From Globodera rostochiensis (Eukaryota; Nematoda; Chromadorea; Rhabditida; Heteroderidae): a DNA stretch of 64,000 nucleotides. Under the pieces are notes generated by a model that saw only the letters and a program-made list of their open reading frames with translations, was not told where the DNA came from and did not search any database. The stretch covers positions 4,444,082-4,508,081 of the forward strand of contig JAEVLN010000004.1 of NCBI GenBank assembly GCA_018350325.1, read 5' to 3'. Shown in pieces: positions 14,819 through 28,731 of the stretch; positions within the stretch are counted from its first letter, which is position 1, and the number at the start of each line of letters is the position of its first letter. A program made the position numbers and the translations under genes.

Positions 14819-15341
14819 CTTAATTTCTTCATTTTAGGTCCAAGCGTTTTGATGCACTTTTGAAGAAGACAAAAGGCAAACGAGTTCACAGAGGTACAAG
14901 CGAGGATTCTAGGCCTCTACCAGAGAATTGTTGAGTCGTTAAAGTCTTTCGATTTTATGTCCATATATCATGCATTATTCAGCCTCTGATTAATTCTTTA
15001 AATTTACTACTGTCGAGGTGCTTCTTTTACGATTTTTATTTATCAAATTTTCCAATATTTGGTTAAATTTTAGCATGATTATGTGAAATTTTATAGCGTT
15101 TTTAAGTCTGGTCCATGTGCTTATTTTCGATTTATGTCAGGTCACGTGCAGACTTCTTCCGGAGTCTCGCCCCACCTATCGGAGATGTTTATATTCTTCA
15201 CTTTTTCCAATCTCGATGAATTGCCAATTTTAGCTTCTTAAGCATATTTTCCAATTTCAAAAATTCCGATGGCAAAACAAAAGGTGAAATTTATTTTCAT
15301 CTGCTAGGTCTGTCGTGATGATTTTCAATAATGTTATGTAT

Positions 15342-17896
15342 TCAAATAAGTGTTTCTTTGAGAATAAAAGGTACTAGAACGGCATAGGCACTCTTTGTAT
15401 CCTCTGCTGGTATTGTGAAACGGTGAATGGCATTTGGGCTGGTGTGAAGCAACAGAAATGGCTTGCCGTAACTTCGATTCTGAAGGATGAGACCGTCATT
15501 GTCGCTTATGTCGCCGGGAAGAATCTTAAAAGCAAAATAAGTAGCAATTTCTCGGATATGCACACTTTGATGTTTTTATTCTTAATCAGCCTTTGCACAG
15601 CCGGGCTGAGGGGCTCATAGAGAATGTTTTTATGTTTGTTGTCCAATTTGAACTCCGACAGAATGTATTCCACTCCGAGTTCCTGAGCTTGTCGAAGACT
15701 GAGCATAGCTCCTCCGACCTGCACAATCTTCCCACTCGCTGTTCGGATTACCTCAATACCTTAATCACTCGTCATGAACCCATTTTGGGGCCAACTTTCT
15801 TTCACCTCTGTGCTTGAGGATTTGTTCCCCCGCTTTTAGTCCGGTGATGACAGTACCCTTGGCATCTTCCATTTTGGTGCCCAAATAATGTATCTTCCTA
15901 ATATATTCTGTCCCAGCCAAATCGATGCACATTGTTGCGCTAAACTACACTTAATTTTACAATATTATGAACGGACAAACAGTGAAAGGCCAAAAATGAT
16001 GTAGGCCAATATGATGTAAGTGGAGCTGTGAGTGGGAACAATGTCGCCAAAGCCTAAAGGGTGTCATAACACACACACACAGAAGAGACGCTTTTAGCAA
16101 TACCGACGGTGGCCATCGTTATGAAACAGAAGTAAAAGGCCTCGAAATACGTCCACCCTTCCCAGTTGTGGAACAAGAAGCCGCCAATCGCACAGTAGCA
16201 GAGGAGCACAAACAAAACCATAATGACGGGGATGCGCAGTTCATGCGGCGTTTCGCTCTCCTCCACTTCCGCTTCGTTGATCTCATTCAAATTTATGCTT
16301 CCCGCTTTTGTCATCGTCGAGACGGACGCTCTCTCCTCTGACAATGAATGCTCCGATTACGCATTCGGCACAGACTGGGATACCGTCGTGCGAAGACGTC
16401 GAAGTTGTGTGGTAGCGAGAAAAGCGACGCGAATGTTTACGCACCTACAGTGCAAATATCCAAGTCAAAACCTTGGCCAGCTCGACCAATCAATACCTTT
16501 GTTTTGAAGCTACGGTAGGTACAGTAGAGGAAATTCAGAAAATCGGACAGAAATTTGCCAATGTCCGCAATTGTTACTAGAAGCAATGGTATGCCGAATA
16601 GAGCAAAGCAAATGCACGCGACTCTGCCTAGCTCCGTCTGGCATGCAAAATTCAAGTAAAATCGGGACGAAGCAAAGATGGGAGGGGATTAAAATGTTTT
16701 TAAACTCAAATATTATTATTTTTTTCACATTAAATTAGCATCTTTTGATCTATCTGCCCGCCCCCTTCCCCGAGAGGTGTTTGCTCGAATGGGCAATAAC
16801 ATCGAATATTCTTACCATTGGAACCAGATTTCCATAGCCTGACAACAACACAAATTCTTAATTTCACATAATTTAGCACCGATTGTCGTGATAACCGTCG
16901 TCGCGAAGAACAAACTGTTCGCATAGGTCCACAACATCTCAGCCCCACGGGTTTTGTTGAGCAAATGTCGCTCATTGGTGAATTGATTACGGCACGCGGA
17001 AAACGAATGGACGATTAATTTGTCAAAATATTCTTGGCCGAGTCCGTTGAACGATTCGCGAGAAATAACATTCTGAAACGATTGCTGACTGATTGGCTTC
17101 ATTAGTCCATGGTGAGTAACCTCCTCTGAATGCGTCAGATTCCAAATTGTATCGTGAAAGCGATCTCTAAGTGCGAGAAGTTCTTTAATTTCTCGACTTC
17201 TTGTCTAAATTTTTGTAAAATATTCTTGTAGGATATTTGAAATTAATTAATTCTGTTAGGTGAAAAAATTGCTGAAGAATTCGTTTTCCAAGCGAGAGAT
17301 GGACGACCTCAATTACTATTTATCGCTTTACTTGCCAATATCTCGTTTGACGCTTCAAGGTAATGCTAAAATGGAAAAGGTCCGCGAAAACAAAAAAAGT
17401 TTTCACGAATATTGTTGCTCCGATCAGCAAATAGGCAACCAAAAGAAATACAAGGCCGATATGAGGTCCGATGATTTTCGTATACTTAGAAAGGACATTT
17501 GCGATTAGATACAAAAGTTGACGAATTGGTTGCCTTGAGGACGCGTTCTTTCTTTGTTCGTCGTATGGACGGTTCAACGCCAAGACCAAACTGCTCTTGT
17601 GGAATCCGATTGGATGCCGTGAAGGTGTCCAGTTCAGTTGCAGGCTCTCCATCCTGCGCACTTTCCTCGCTGCTTTCCCCCTGAACTTTGACTAATGTTC
17701 GTTCTATTTGTCCAAACACTACCATATAAAACTTGTCCGGGCCGAGTACATTTTTCTTATCGTTTTCGTAGAAACGGGGAATGAAAACGGTCTCCCGGCG
17801 TACATTCCTTCTGGGATACTCTTTCATAATAAATGCATATGAACTGCCGATTTTCCGCTCCTTTGGTGCACGGGATGTTTTTACATAGCCTTTACT
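15342..17896 (-). CDS. Two-pore-domain (TWK/K2P) potassium channel, 5' end uncertain
   Basis: K2P channels carry background potassium currents in nerve and muscle; nematodes have a large TWK family. TM1 is KYTKIIGPHIGLVFLLVAYL (about 17490-17430). The first pore follows LLNKTRGAEMLWTYANSL, FFATTVITTIG, and joins across an intron to YGNLVPM, giving filter TIGYG. TM2-TM3 include RVACICFALFGIPLLLVTIA and HELRIPVIMVLFVLLCYCAI. The second pore is YFCFITMATVG joined to FGDIVPTHSSTYIILAYIIF. The cytosolic tail reads TMCIDLAGTEYIRKIHYLG, VGGAMLSLRQAQELGVEYIL, and ILPGDISDNDGLILQNRSYG. The 5' exon begins after an AG at 17897 and carries KGYVKTSRAPKERKIGSSYA. The first in-frame ATG is at 17827, so an upstream exon may exist, and the splice joining the N-terminal frame to the TM1 frame near 17660-17490 is unresolved. 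Confidence 0.88.
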
Positions 17897-20098
17897 CTGC
17901 CAAATTTCAAGCAATTGGCAAACGAAGAAAGAACATCGCTACATCTGTGCAGCATTTTCCAACCCATTCCTGCAAATTCCCCCCCCCCCCCCCCCCTCCC
18001 CTCCCCTCCGATAATCGATTTTCTTCCATTTTTCCATTCCAAGCCCAAAAATTATTGATTAGCAGCAGCTTTATGTCAGCTGGCGCCGGTTATCTGTTTT
18101 CTCGCTTAGGTAGCAGCAGCGGACTCGTTTATGGAGAGGTGGAACAATTATTAATATATTTTAAATTGCAAAAGGCAACATCGGAAAAATCTATTCAATT
18201 TAAAGAAACGCTTTTGAAATAGTTTTATTTAATTTTGTGGAAATTGTCGTTCTTTTTTCCCAAGGCTTCCTTTTCACGTGCAAAATATGTCAAACAACGA
18301 AAATAAAAAGCAACGCATTGACAACAAAATGAAGTGGGAAAACAACGTGCTTAGAACTGGCTGGGAAGTTGGACGTTATAAGACGCACTTTGGCGCAATA
18401 AGAGCGACGCCTTCCCCCCGGATTAGTCCATGTCACTCCGTTGTTGTCTCGCCCTGTTCCTCTACAAAAGCTTCGCCAACCAATACACCTTCTTTGCCTC
18501 CTTTGCTGGCGAGGTTTTCATTTACACACTTTTTGAGTGAGTCCAGAAATGTGAAATTTATTTACATAGTAAAAATCGCCCAAAGAAATGGGAACGAGTG
18601 TACGTACATGCACACGTCAATCCAATCACGCCACACATTTGTTCGTTAAATGTCCATTTAACCCCAATAATTTTCAAATTAAGTCAGAGATCGTACGGAT
18701 GGTGGGGAGAGAGTCATTCATTGTAAAGAAATGATTGTGAGGGCTGAGGGCACACCCACCACTCACTCATTCCGATCAATTAATTGTTGATAAGAATGAC
18801 AAAAATGTTTTGTGCGGGCGCCCACGCAAAGTTTGCTTGCGTATGTTAAAATAAAAGCACATTTCTGGGCATAGTCTAAAATGTACAACTTCCCACCTTA
18901 AACACGGCTTTGTTATGTGAGTTTGGTAATTGCATTTAAATTTAAGCATATTTAATTTGCTTTTTGTCCGGTTTTACAATTAAAATTAATAACACCTTTT
19001 GGACGGACGGACGGCAAAGAGCATTCATTCGCAAGAGAGCAAGGTGCAAAGCGTAATGTGATGGGAACACACGTGAATGGGGTGATAGCAGGGAAAGAAT
19101 CATCCCATTCCGATAAAATAAAGACGACGGCGATATTCCCTCCCTCCGTTACTCTCTCTGCTGTCATTACATTACATCACATCTTTTTCTGTTCCAGAGG
19201 CAAAATTTCAATTTCATCGCGTGCAACTCGTAAGGGAATGTGCGCTGGGGGGGGGGGGAGGCGATCAATGACCTAGATGGAATCCCAACAATGAAACGGA
19301 GCTTCGCGCATCGCCGAGCAGAAGGGGGGAGGGGGAGGGGAGAAAAGTGAATGACATTCGTTCGCTTCACCAATCAATTCAACGAATAATCTTTGCGCAC
19401 ACCGAGGAGTTAAACTCGTCTTATTGCATTTTACATTCGGATGCTTTACAGCGCGACTAACGCCCAATCCCTCCAAAGATAGTCTTACAAATAGTCATCT
19501 TTGGTCCCCATTCATTCATTCATTGTACAAATTGCGTCAATTAAATGCCCAATAATTTGTTTTTCTTTCTTACTTCACTCAATCAAATTAGAGAGTATTA
19601 AATGACTAAAATAGGAAAACCGTTTGACATTTCTAAATCCTCAACCCAATTAACTGATTCCATCCATCCATCCCCTGTCTGCCAATGTCCTCCCACTTCC
19701 CTAACCCTCTGAGTACACAGCAGAAAATGTTCCCGTTGTTGAGGTATGGGTCATTACTCAATTTGGATAGCTTTTATACAGTTCAATATCAAAAACCCAT
19801 GCCTTCCCCATCAGAAGCTTCTTAGTTTGGGCGAAAGAGCTGAAATTGTCATGAGGCCTCCGCACACCCAACCACAGTTGGGGCACAAATGTCCTTACAC
19901 AGCCACAAAAAAGAAACAAAATTTACCCATCATTTTCACAAAATCTCTTGTTTAGCCGAATAGGACTATTCGGCTATGGAAATTTTGTGAATCGGGATCA
20001 AAGTATAAAAGCAAAAATGTTTGTTATGCCGACTAAATAATGTAAATGTTTTTTTCAGAAAGTTTTTTGGACCAGCCGAAGCCGACTCCAGACAAGAC
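17897..20098. other. Long upstream region between TWK channel and ACC
   Basis: No conserved coding sequence is seen over 2.2 kb. It holds a poly-C tract (about 17980-18008), a G run near 19250, and A/T-rich stretches. A 123-codon open frame at 18278-18649 lacks conserved features. As the divergent region between a minus-strand channel and a plus-strand ACC gene, it probably holds both promoters, but no element can be named. Confidence 0.5.
20057..20066 (+). promoter_or_regulatory. Possible trans-splice acceptor ahead of ACC
   Basis: TGTTTTTTTCAG|AAAG precedes the chosen ACC ATG (20099) by about 40 bases. The nematode consensus for both cis and spliced-leader acceptors is TTTCAG, so this could receive a spliced leader or be the 3' end of a 5'-UTR intron. 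Confidence 0.4.
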
Positions 20099-23000
20099 AT
20101 GCCAGGGCCGTCCAACACGCCCACGATGCAGACTTTTCGAGTCAGCAAATTCGATGGTCCTTCAACACAATTGAGCAGCAATCAGGTCCTTCGGATGAAT
20201 CAATTTTTGTAACCGTATTATACTGATTACTACAGTAGAGACGGTAAAAGTATAGATACGACCTCCTGAATATGGTCAGAGTCAAATCACTCAAAGCACT
20301 TTATATGCTGCTGAAAACGATAGATTTTTTGGGACATGCACTTAAACCGGGTTTGAATCGATTCAACCTTTTGAAAGGAGGGGGGGGGGGATTAATAAAA
20401 TTGGTTTTTGTGGGTTTCTGCCAAAATTTTCTTTTTCAACATTTTTTAAACAAAAAATTTCATTTTTGAGCTTCTTTCATGATAGCATATCCGCCGGTAC
20501 CAATCAATTAACTTTGACAGGTTGACCAGAAGAACAGAATTTTTCCGGATATTGAATCTTTTGTCAACGATTTTTGTGAAGATTCCACAAAGCCAAGATA
20601 CATCAAAAGGGTAGGAATTTATTTTGTTGCAAAATCCGCCCTAATTTTAATTTTAGATTCTCGTCGCTACAAATGGAATTGCGGCAGTCAAATGCATTCT
20701 TTCCATGTGATAGCAAATCGATTTGCCGAGTAAATTTTTGTTTTAGGCGCAAACTGCTGATGCAGCTTTTTCGCGACGACCGGATAATAAAGTTTATTTG
20801 CCTCACCACCGAACAGGAAATTCAATCGAAAGCAGGTGCGGGCATTTGGGTGGTGGATTCAAATTGTTCATCACAGAATACCTGAAGATGGCCGATTACC
20901 TCGTCTTTTCGCCGGCCGGTGCCAACTCCAACAACTACGCTAACGTCGATGAAATTGTTGAACACGCGACACGAAACAATGTTGACGCCGTTTGGGCCGG
21001 CTGGGGACACGCCAGCGAAAACCCGCGCCTTCCTGACGAACTCAGTAAACGCAACATCGGCTTCATTGGGCCGCCGAGCCACGCAATGTATTCTCTGGGT
21101 GACAAAATCGCCAGCACAATCGTCGCTCAGGTGAACCCGTTGCATCATTCTGCTGAATTTGTTAAACGAAATCGAACTGTTCACTTGGCAGACTGTGCAA
21201 ATTCCAACCATCGAATGGTCGGGGAGCGGTTTAGTGGCCCCGGAGCCGAGTGACGATCCGACAACAGAATTAGAAATTCCCAAAGATCTTTACCACAAAG
21301 CATGTGTTACAACGACAAAGGAAGGACTTCAGTCGATGAAGGAGAAAAACATCACTTATCCGGTCATGATCAAAGCATCCGAAGGTGGAGGGGGAAAAGG
21401 CATTCGAAAATGTCTGAATGATGAGGAATTTCGTCTCAATTTTCGTCGGGTCCAAGCCGAAGTGCCCGGAAGTCCTATTTTCATCATGAAGTCTGCTTCA
21501 AAACCAAAACGTGGAATTTAATCGTTTCTTTTAAGATGTATGATCAACGCACGACACATCGAAGTGCAGCTGATAGCGGACCAATACGGCCAAGTCATTC
21601 CCATTTTCACCCGCGACTGCTCCATTCAACGGCGGTGTCAAAAAATCATTGAAGAGGCGCCCGCCGGAATTGTGCCCCAGGAGATTCAGCGTCAAATGCA
21701 AATGGACGCAGTGAATTTGGCGAAGAAAGTGGGCTACGTCAGTGCTGGAACTGTTGAAGTGGGAACGTTTACTCTCTCAAAATGAAAAGGAACTCAGTAA
21801 ATCCCTTTTCAGTACATGTACTTGCCATCGGAGCAGAAATACTATTTCCTTGAGCTGAACCCGCGACTCCAGGTTGAGCATCCGTGCACTGAGATGGTCG
21901 CCAACATAAATATCCCCGCCGTCCAACTCCAAATCGCCATGGGCATACCTTTGCACAGAATCACTGAGATTCGTCTTTTCTTTGGCATGGATCGTTATGG
22001 GTACGCGTTGCGTTACCTACAATATTTGAATTCTGTTGAACTTTGCAAGTTTTAAGTACTTCTCCGTTGCCCGAAGAGCAATGCAGGACGGACACAAATA
22101 TCAGTGTGATTGCGGCCCGAATTACCAGTGAAGACCCGGCCGAAGGGTTCCGTCCGGCGAGTGGTTCGGTCGAAGTGCTTAATTTCCAATCGAATCAGAA
22201 TGTTTGGGGTTATTTTTCCGTCTCGAGCACCGGAAAGGTGCACGAGTTTGCTGACTCACAATTTGGGCATCTTTTTGCGAAGGGCATGACCAGGTAAAAG
22301 TCACTATTGGTAAACATTGCCAAAAATTTTATTTGGGGTTTAGATACGAAGCAATTTCGGCTCTTTTGTGTGCACTCAAAGAATTGGAGTTGCGAGCCAC
22401 TTTCACCTCCCAAGTGAACTATCTCGTAGGACTGCTTCACGACAGCGAGTTTGAGGGCAACAACTTCCACACCGGATGGCTGGATGCCCGAATCGCTTCA
22501 CGCGTGCAAGAATCAGTGGAATACCCGACTCACATCAGCGTGGCTATTGGCGCAACTTTAAGTAATCAAGCCCTAACGAAACTAATTAAAATTGTTTGTT
22601 TTAGTTGGCCATGCTCGGATCACTGAGGTCTTTTCTAAATTCCAAGCTGCGCTGGAGAAGGGGCAAATTCTGCCAAAGTCCGGTCTTGTGGAGACGTGGG
22701 AATTCGAACTGGTCCACAACAACATCAAATACTCAGTTATGGTCAATCGCTTTGGGCCAATAAATTTCCTCGTTTGTCTGAATGAGAGCATCGCTTTTAC
22801 CGTTGTTCGTGAGCTCGGGAACGGAACCTTGTTGGTCACCCACGAGGATCAGGCGTACACTTGCCATTTGGAGGAAGAGGTGGCGAAACTAGTCATTTAA
22901 ATGTTAAATATTTAAATTTAGTCTGAACGTTTTAAAGTGATAATTGGCAAAACTTTGACCATATTCGACAAGGAAAATGACCCGTCCATGTTACGGTCGA

Positions 23001-26000
23001 AGAATGCAGGAAGGTTTTTGCAATATCTGAAGAAGGATGGACTGTATGTAACTGTTGGCGAAGTTTTTGCGGAAATGGAATCGATGAAGATGGTCATAAA
23101 TTTGGAAATAAGGAAAGCTGGTGGACGACTTGTTCAGGTGCTTTGAACGTGTAAAATTTGCGGATAATTTAGGTCATTTAGGTTGCGCAACCAGGGCAAG
23201 TTCTTTTCCCGGGCACGTTAATTGCGAGATTGGAAGATCAGGACGACATTGCCGTGGCTAAACCCGTGAATTTCACTGATAAAATGAAGGAATGGGACAT
23301 CACACGAGAAAAGGAGCTTCAATCTCGGGATAAAACTCGATTGAATACGCGATTTGATGATCTCATCCAGGTACAGCTCCAACCTTGAACGATTTTTGAC
23401 GATTTACATGCAAAATTCCTTTATAATTGTTTAGTCGTGCAACAACATTTTGTCCGGTTATGCCATGCCAGAACCGTACTTTCGTAACCAAACGTCTCGT
23501 CTCATTGATGATCTCTTCGTCATTATGAGGAACCCGCGGTTGCCGTATATTCTTTTCCAAGTCATGCTACACGCGGTTGAGAATCGGATCAGTCGAAACA
23601 ACACGTACAATCGCATCAAAGAACTGATTGCCGACGAAGCACGGCCTTTTCCGGCCATTCAATTGACCGAAGAGATGGAAGGCTATCTGAGCGGTTTAGA
23701 CCCTTCCGAACTCGGCATTGAACGACAGTACTTCGAAGCACTTCTGAAGATTTGTGACAGGTACTTTCCCATTAAGAAGGATTTCTAAATGATTATTGTG
23801 CCTTTATAGGTTTGAGGATGGATTAGAAGGGCACGTCCGAATTGTTGTCGACGAATTTCTCGAGATGTTTTTGGGCACTGAACATTACTTCCAGGACGTT
23901 TCCTACGACAAAGGCGTCTCTTCTATCAGGGCCAATGTTAGCGACACTTCTAGGTAATCCGAACTCGCTAATTGAATTGGATATTAGATAATAATTCAAT
24001 TTAGCATTGTTCGCATGATTTTCTCCCACACCAAAGTGAGCGCCAAAAATGCATTTCTCAAGGAGCTGCTCTCTCGCCTTGACGCACAACTCATCTCGAA
24101 GCTGCAACTCGTGTTCAAACGCATAGCAAACATGTTCAATCCGGAAATAGACTCTTTGGCCATTTTCGTTCGACAAATGCTCAATAAAGTTCATCAGTGT
24201 TCTTATGGGGAAGTGGCCAAACAGAAATTGGAACTTCAACGGATTCCGCTTGGCGCTGAAGACGTCACAACGAGCTCCGACTCGCCTTATCTGATCTTTC
24301 GAGCCAATGATGGAGGCGTCTCGCGAATTTTTATCCGATGTCTGTTCTCCAACATTTCTTCCGTTCTGTCGACGCCTGACAAATTTCACGGCAACAAGTG
24401 ACAAAAACAAATACATTGAGAAAACATTGTCGTTTTTCAGTAAATTTGAAGCGCTGAAGGTTAAAATCACCGACCTCCTTGACGGAGCATGTGGCGAAAT
24501 CCGTGTTCGTACTGCAGCGGACAAGACGAACACCTACGACTGTAATCACATCTTCCTCCGATTGGACTACGACCCGAAGTTGAGCATCAATGGATACATC
24601 CACGGATGGGCGACCAACATTGCAGATGCAGTCAAGGATTTTGAGAAATATTTGGTCAAACATCGTGTCGCGGAAGTGGAGATTTGTCACGCAATGGGCT
24701 CCACTGAGGGAAATGCTCATTGTCAGCAGCATTCGCAAACAGAAACTGTCCGGGTGATTTATGCCAATGAAACCGGTGCGATACCCGAAATATGCATCTA
24801 CAAGGTGAAGTTAAGAACCTTCATCTAATTTTCAAAAAAAAAATTTCAGACCACCGACGACAAACTGCGACCTTTTGCTGAGTGCGGCCACGCGCGTTTG
24901 ACCGGACGAAACGCGCAGATGCCTCATCACAACATTCACCAAGTGAACATTCAGAAAAAGCGATTTCTTGCCAACAAAATTGGGACAACCTATGTGTACG
25001 ATTTTCCGTTGTTGTTTGGGAAAGCGGCATTGGACGAATGGATGGACTTCATGAAATCAGATCCGGAATCATACAACCGGTATAGCCATTTTGGAATGAA
25101 TTACCCAATATATCTCTTTTCACTAACCTTTCAGTCTCTTCTCCCAGCTCACACACGAGAAGCAACAGGCAATTCTTAAGGAGGACGTTGCTTCGTTTGC
25201 AAAAGGTCCGTCTACGAAGATGTGTACAAATGATAAAGCATCAAAATTAAGCGTTTGAAATGGTCTTACCTGAAGAGAATGACGAACTGAAGGTTTTACG
25301 CGATGAGGAGCAAATTGTGCAAAGAAGGGCGCATGGAAGCAACAACAGAGGAATGGTGGCCTGGGAAATGGATCTGTGGACACCGGATGCCCCACTGGGA
25401 CGAAAGGTTGGTTATACAGTACTGCTAATGATCGTCATGCTTTTTATTAAGATTGTGTTGATTGCCAATGACATTACTTTCCAAATGGGCTCTTTCTCAA
25501 TGCGCGAGCATGAATTATACCAAAAAGTCTGTCGTTATTCCCCTCTATATTTATGTATTCATTTTAGGCGAGTGAATACAGTCGGAAACATCGAATGCCG
25601 CGTGTTTATGTTGCTGCGAATTCGGGCGCACGAATTGGATTCGCATCGGACGTCAAGAACCGCTTGAACATTGTGTGGAATGATAAGGACAGGCCCGAGG
25701 ACGGCTTCAAATACCTTTCTTTGGATTGCAAGGAAGACGAAGGCGACATTCTCTCCCAAGTCGAGTCGACCATTACGGAGGTGTGGCGGAAAAGCCCACA
25801 AAATAAAATTGGTTTGGGGTTGGTAAAGGTTCTGGGGATGCTCGATCCCGCTGAGGGCGAAGTAAAGCGATTTTAGCGTTCACAATTTTCGAGGACTCAT
25901 AGATTGGAAAGAAAGGGAATATGGATTGGGGACAGCGGATGAGTCTTAGAATTGAAAATTGTTTCATTTCCACGACAGGAGGGACACCATCGAATAGACG

Positions 26001-27982
26001 CAGTGATTGGGAAGGAGAACGACATCGGAGTTGAGAATTTGGTTGGCTCTGGGCTAATTGCTGGGGAAACAAGCGCCGCCTACCGTGAGGTGCCAACCTA
26101 CTGCTTGGTGATTTTAATTTATTTTTTGTTGAGAATCTCTTTATATTAATGGTTCAACAGGTGTCAGGTCGTGCTGTTGGCATTGGGGCATATGTGGCGC
26201 GTCTGTCGCATCGCATTTGTCAAGTCGAAAGTTCGCATATCATTCTGACGGGTGCTGGGGCGTTGAATTCTGTGCTTGGCCGTGAAGTTTATACCTCAAA
26301 TAACCAACTTGGTGGGCCGCAGGTGCGTTAGCTTTTTTATTTTATTTGCATTTATTGATTATGCATAATTCTGTTAAGATCATGTTTTACAACGGCGTTT
26401 CTCATTCTGTCGCCAAAAGTGACCTCGAAGGCGTTAAAAGGTGTACTGTGAAAAGACAAATTAACAGAGAGATTAGAATAAAATTCACTTAAAAATTAAG
26501 GATCTTGCATTGGATCACTTACCTTCCTCCGCCTGCCATGGATGGTCAGAATTTGGCCCAGCCTTTGGCAATGTTCAAAGACGACCATGCCAGACTTGTT
26601 AATACTCACCCGACCAAAAGTGCTTACGACCCGAGGACAATTTTGGATTCGCCCGATGGTGACGGACTATTCGACCGTGGAACTTTTGATGAGATAATGT
26701 GCGGTTGGGCCAAAACGATCATCACGGGCAGGGCCCGTCTTCGTGGTCTTCCCGTTGGAGTGGTAGCGGTTGAGACGAGGACTGTGGAGTGTGAGCTCCC
26801 TGCCGACCCGGCAACGCAGGATTCGCAATCGAGATTGGTCCAGCAGGCGGGCCAAGTTTGGTACCCCGACTCTGCATTTAAAGTCGGTAGAAACTTTTTG
26901 CTTTCTTCTCATTATTGGTTTTAAGACGGCTGAAGCAATAAGCGACTTTAATCGCGAAGGAATTCCATTAATCATTCTGGCGAACATTCGCGGATTTAGT
27001 GGCGGACAAAAAGGTACTCCTTCCTACCTCTCTTCCTGCTTGTGCATGTTTCTTTCCTTCATTTAGACATGTTCGAGATGGTTCTGAAGTTTGGCGCCAA
27101 CATCGTTGACGCGCTTCAGACCTACACTCAGCCGATCGTTGTTTATTTGCCACCGTTCGGCGAACTTCGTGGCGGTGCCTGGGCCGTTCTGGACACTAAA
27201 ATCAACCCGACATGCATTACCATGTTGGCCGACCCAGACTGTCGTGGCGGTGTTTTGGAAGCCAGCGGAATTGTTGAAATCAAATTTCGCGAAAAGGATC
27301 TGCTTGTTTTGTTGAAAAAGTGCGACCCAAAAATAAGCAAATTGGAGAGAATGATCGCTACAGCATCCGAGCCGACAGCCAAGGAACAGCTTAAGGATGA
27401 ATACCAGCGGCGGGTGGAAAAACTGCTTCCAATTTGTCGTGCGGCCGCTGTGAAATTCGCCGACCTGCACGACACAACGGCCAGAATGCTCCAGAAAGGG
27501 GCAATTCACGTGAGATGTTTCATAACAGAAGTTGCCAACATTTTTACAATTTTCACTCAATTGAGTGTGTGCACATTGGATGTTTTCAGGACGAAGTGCA
27601 ATGGCAAGATGCGCGTAATTACATGTACGAATTGATCAGCGTTCATGCGATCAAACTTCAAATGGCGCGACGCTACCTGGAGGCAATCGGCCACAGCTCG
27701 GCAAACACTTCGGTCGACGAGCTTGCAACCGGCATCAGATGGGTGGATGAACATCTTCAGCGAGTCAACGTGCAAATTAGGCGGGCTCTGAAAACCGACC
27801 CACAAAACTCGTCGAAGAGGACCCGATTTGTCTATTTCGGCGATCAAATTTCGAAGTACGCTGACGGAGATGAGTTCCGTACGGTGCTGGCCGGTATTCG
27901 GCAACAATCTCTGCTTGATCGACTCACTTCATTAAGCAAAGCTGAACGTGATCAACTTCTGACAGCTTTGTCCAAAAAATGA
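20099..27982 (+). CDS. pod-2/ACC: Acetyl-CoA carboxylase (cytosolic, multidomain)
   Basis: ACC makes malonyl-CoA from acetyl-CoA, the committed step of fatty-acid synthesis. The start [20 protein letters not shown] joins to [18 protein letters not shown]. Biotin carboxylase follows: [18 protein letters not shown] exon (20657-20835), [81 protein letters not shown] and [16 protein letters not shown]. The biotin carrier motif is [16 protein letters not shown] near 23070. The long central region ([20 protein letters not shown] and on) leads to the carboxyltransferase: [112 protein letters not shown], and [14 protein letters not shown]. The end is [14 protein letters not shown] and TGA. More than 20 exons. 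Exon joins near 25775-25985 are uncertain. Confidence 0.96.
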
Positions 27983-28731
27983 TTTCGCTTATTCAGTGTC
28001 AATATGTGATTGTTTCTTTTCTGCCTTAAATTTTCACCTTCATAGATTATTATAATTATTGAATTTTAACAGAATTCTAAAAACATTCCCGTTTCTGCCC
28101 TCATCAACATATCTTGCCTTTGACAGCCCAACGATTGTTTTTCTTTCCATCATTGTGTTATGTTTATGTGCCAATGGCCTTAGGAAATTCCTTGGAGATA
28201 ACGGATAAAGTGACTTAAGTACGGCATGTAAGGACGATGGAAAGCATGAATTGCATTTTGAACGATTTTGCTGGGGGTTCAAATCGGGCCGAAACGGAGT
28301 CGGTTTCGGATTCTACGACACAAAAATTTCAAGCAATATCTTTTTAACGAATATTTTTTTCCATTGGGACGGCAATTTGGTACCGGACCGATGGTTTTAT
28401 AACGTCCTTTAGGCCTTTTTGGTTTCAACATCATACCGAAAGAAAGTTTTCGATGAGTAGACGCTATCTTGAAATAGAAGAGTCGGTTGGTCAAAGCTAA
28501 AAAAAGATATGAAAAGCCAAAAATGGTCATGGCCGAACCATCAATTCATCGAGGGCTTTCTTTATTATGTTGACCAAATTGGTTTTGGTTGAAGGAAGTT
28601 GTACACACATTCGACCTTCGGACCAGAAGCGCAAATTTTCCCCCGGAAATATGAACTCGGCATCCAAAAAAGGACAAACTTTTTTTTCAAAACACGTTGT
28701 GTGGTAAATCCTTGATTCAGTCGGCGGTTAT
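27983..28731. other. Intergenic, no clear gene
   Basis: Between the ACC stop and the DPH3 stop (convergent genes). The minus strand has two open frames (28530-28279, and a fragment at about 28665-28545 with FPGENLRFWSEGRMCVQLP). The latter has coding-like composition, but I see no complete gene or known family. Both 3' UTRs should lie here. Confidence 0.45.

Larger units (their letters stand above)
13140..15341. other. Repeat-rich intergenic region
   Basis: No conserved gene is visible in these 2.2 kb. It holds a CG-rich hairpin (13439-13481), a TAAGC/TTAGGC-like patch (13684-13793), members of two dispersed repeat families (13233-13395 and 14680-14818) and one short candidate coding exon at 14109-14250. 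It separates the AMFR 5' end from the TWK channel 3' end. Confidence 0.6.

Noticed and set aside
18278..18649. 123-codon plus-strand frame starting MQNMSNNENKKQ
   Set aside because: No splice structure, conserved motif or neighbour support; kept only as part of the intergenic note.
23823..24533. 236-codon minus-strand frame within ACC
   Set aside because: It spans several ACC exons and their introns on the opposite strand; the plus-strand frames match ACC, this one matches nothing known.
26667..27560. Minus-strand open frames inside the ACC gene (up to 165 codons)
   Set aside because: Antisense shadows of the highly conserved carboxyltransferase exons on the plus strand.
28279..28665. Minus-strand frames after ACC as a separate gene
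   Set aside because: One fragment looks coding-like but lacks a start, splice partners and a recognisable family; too weak to call.
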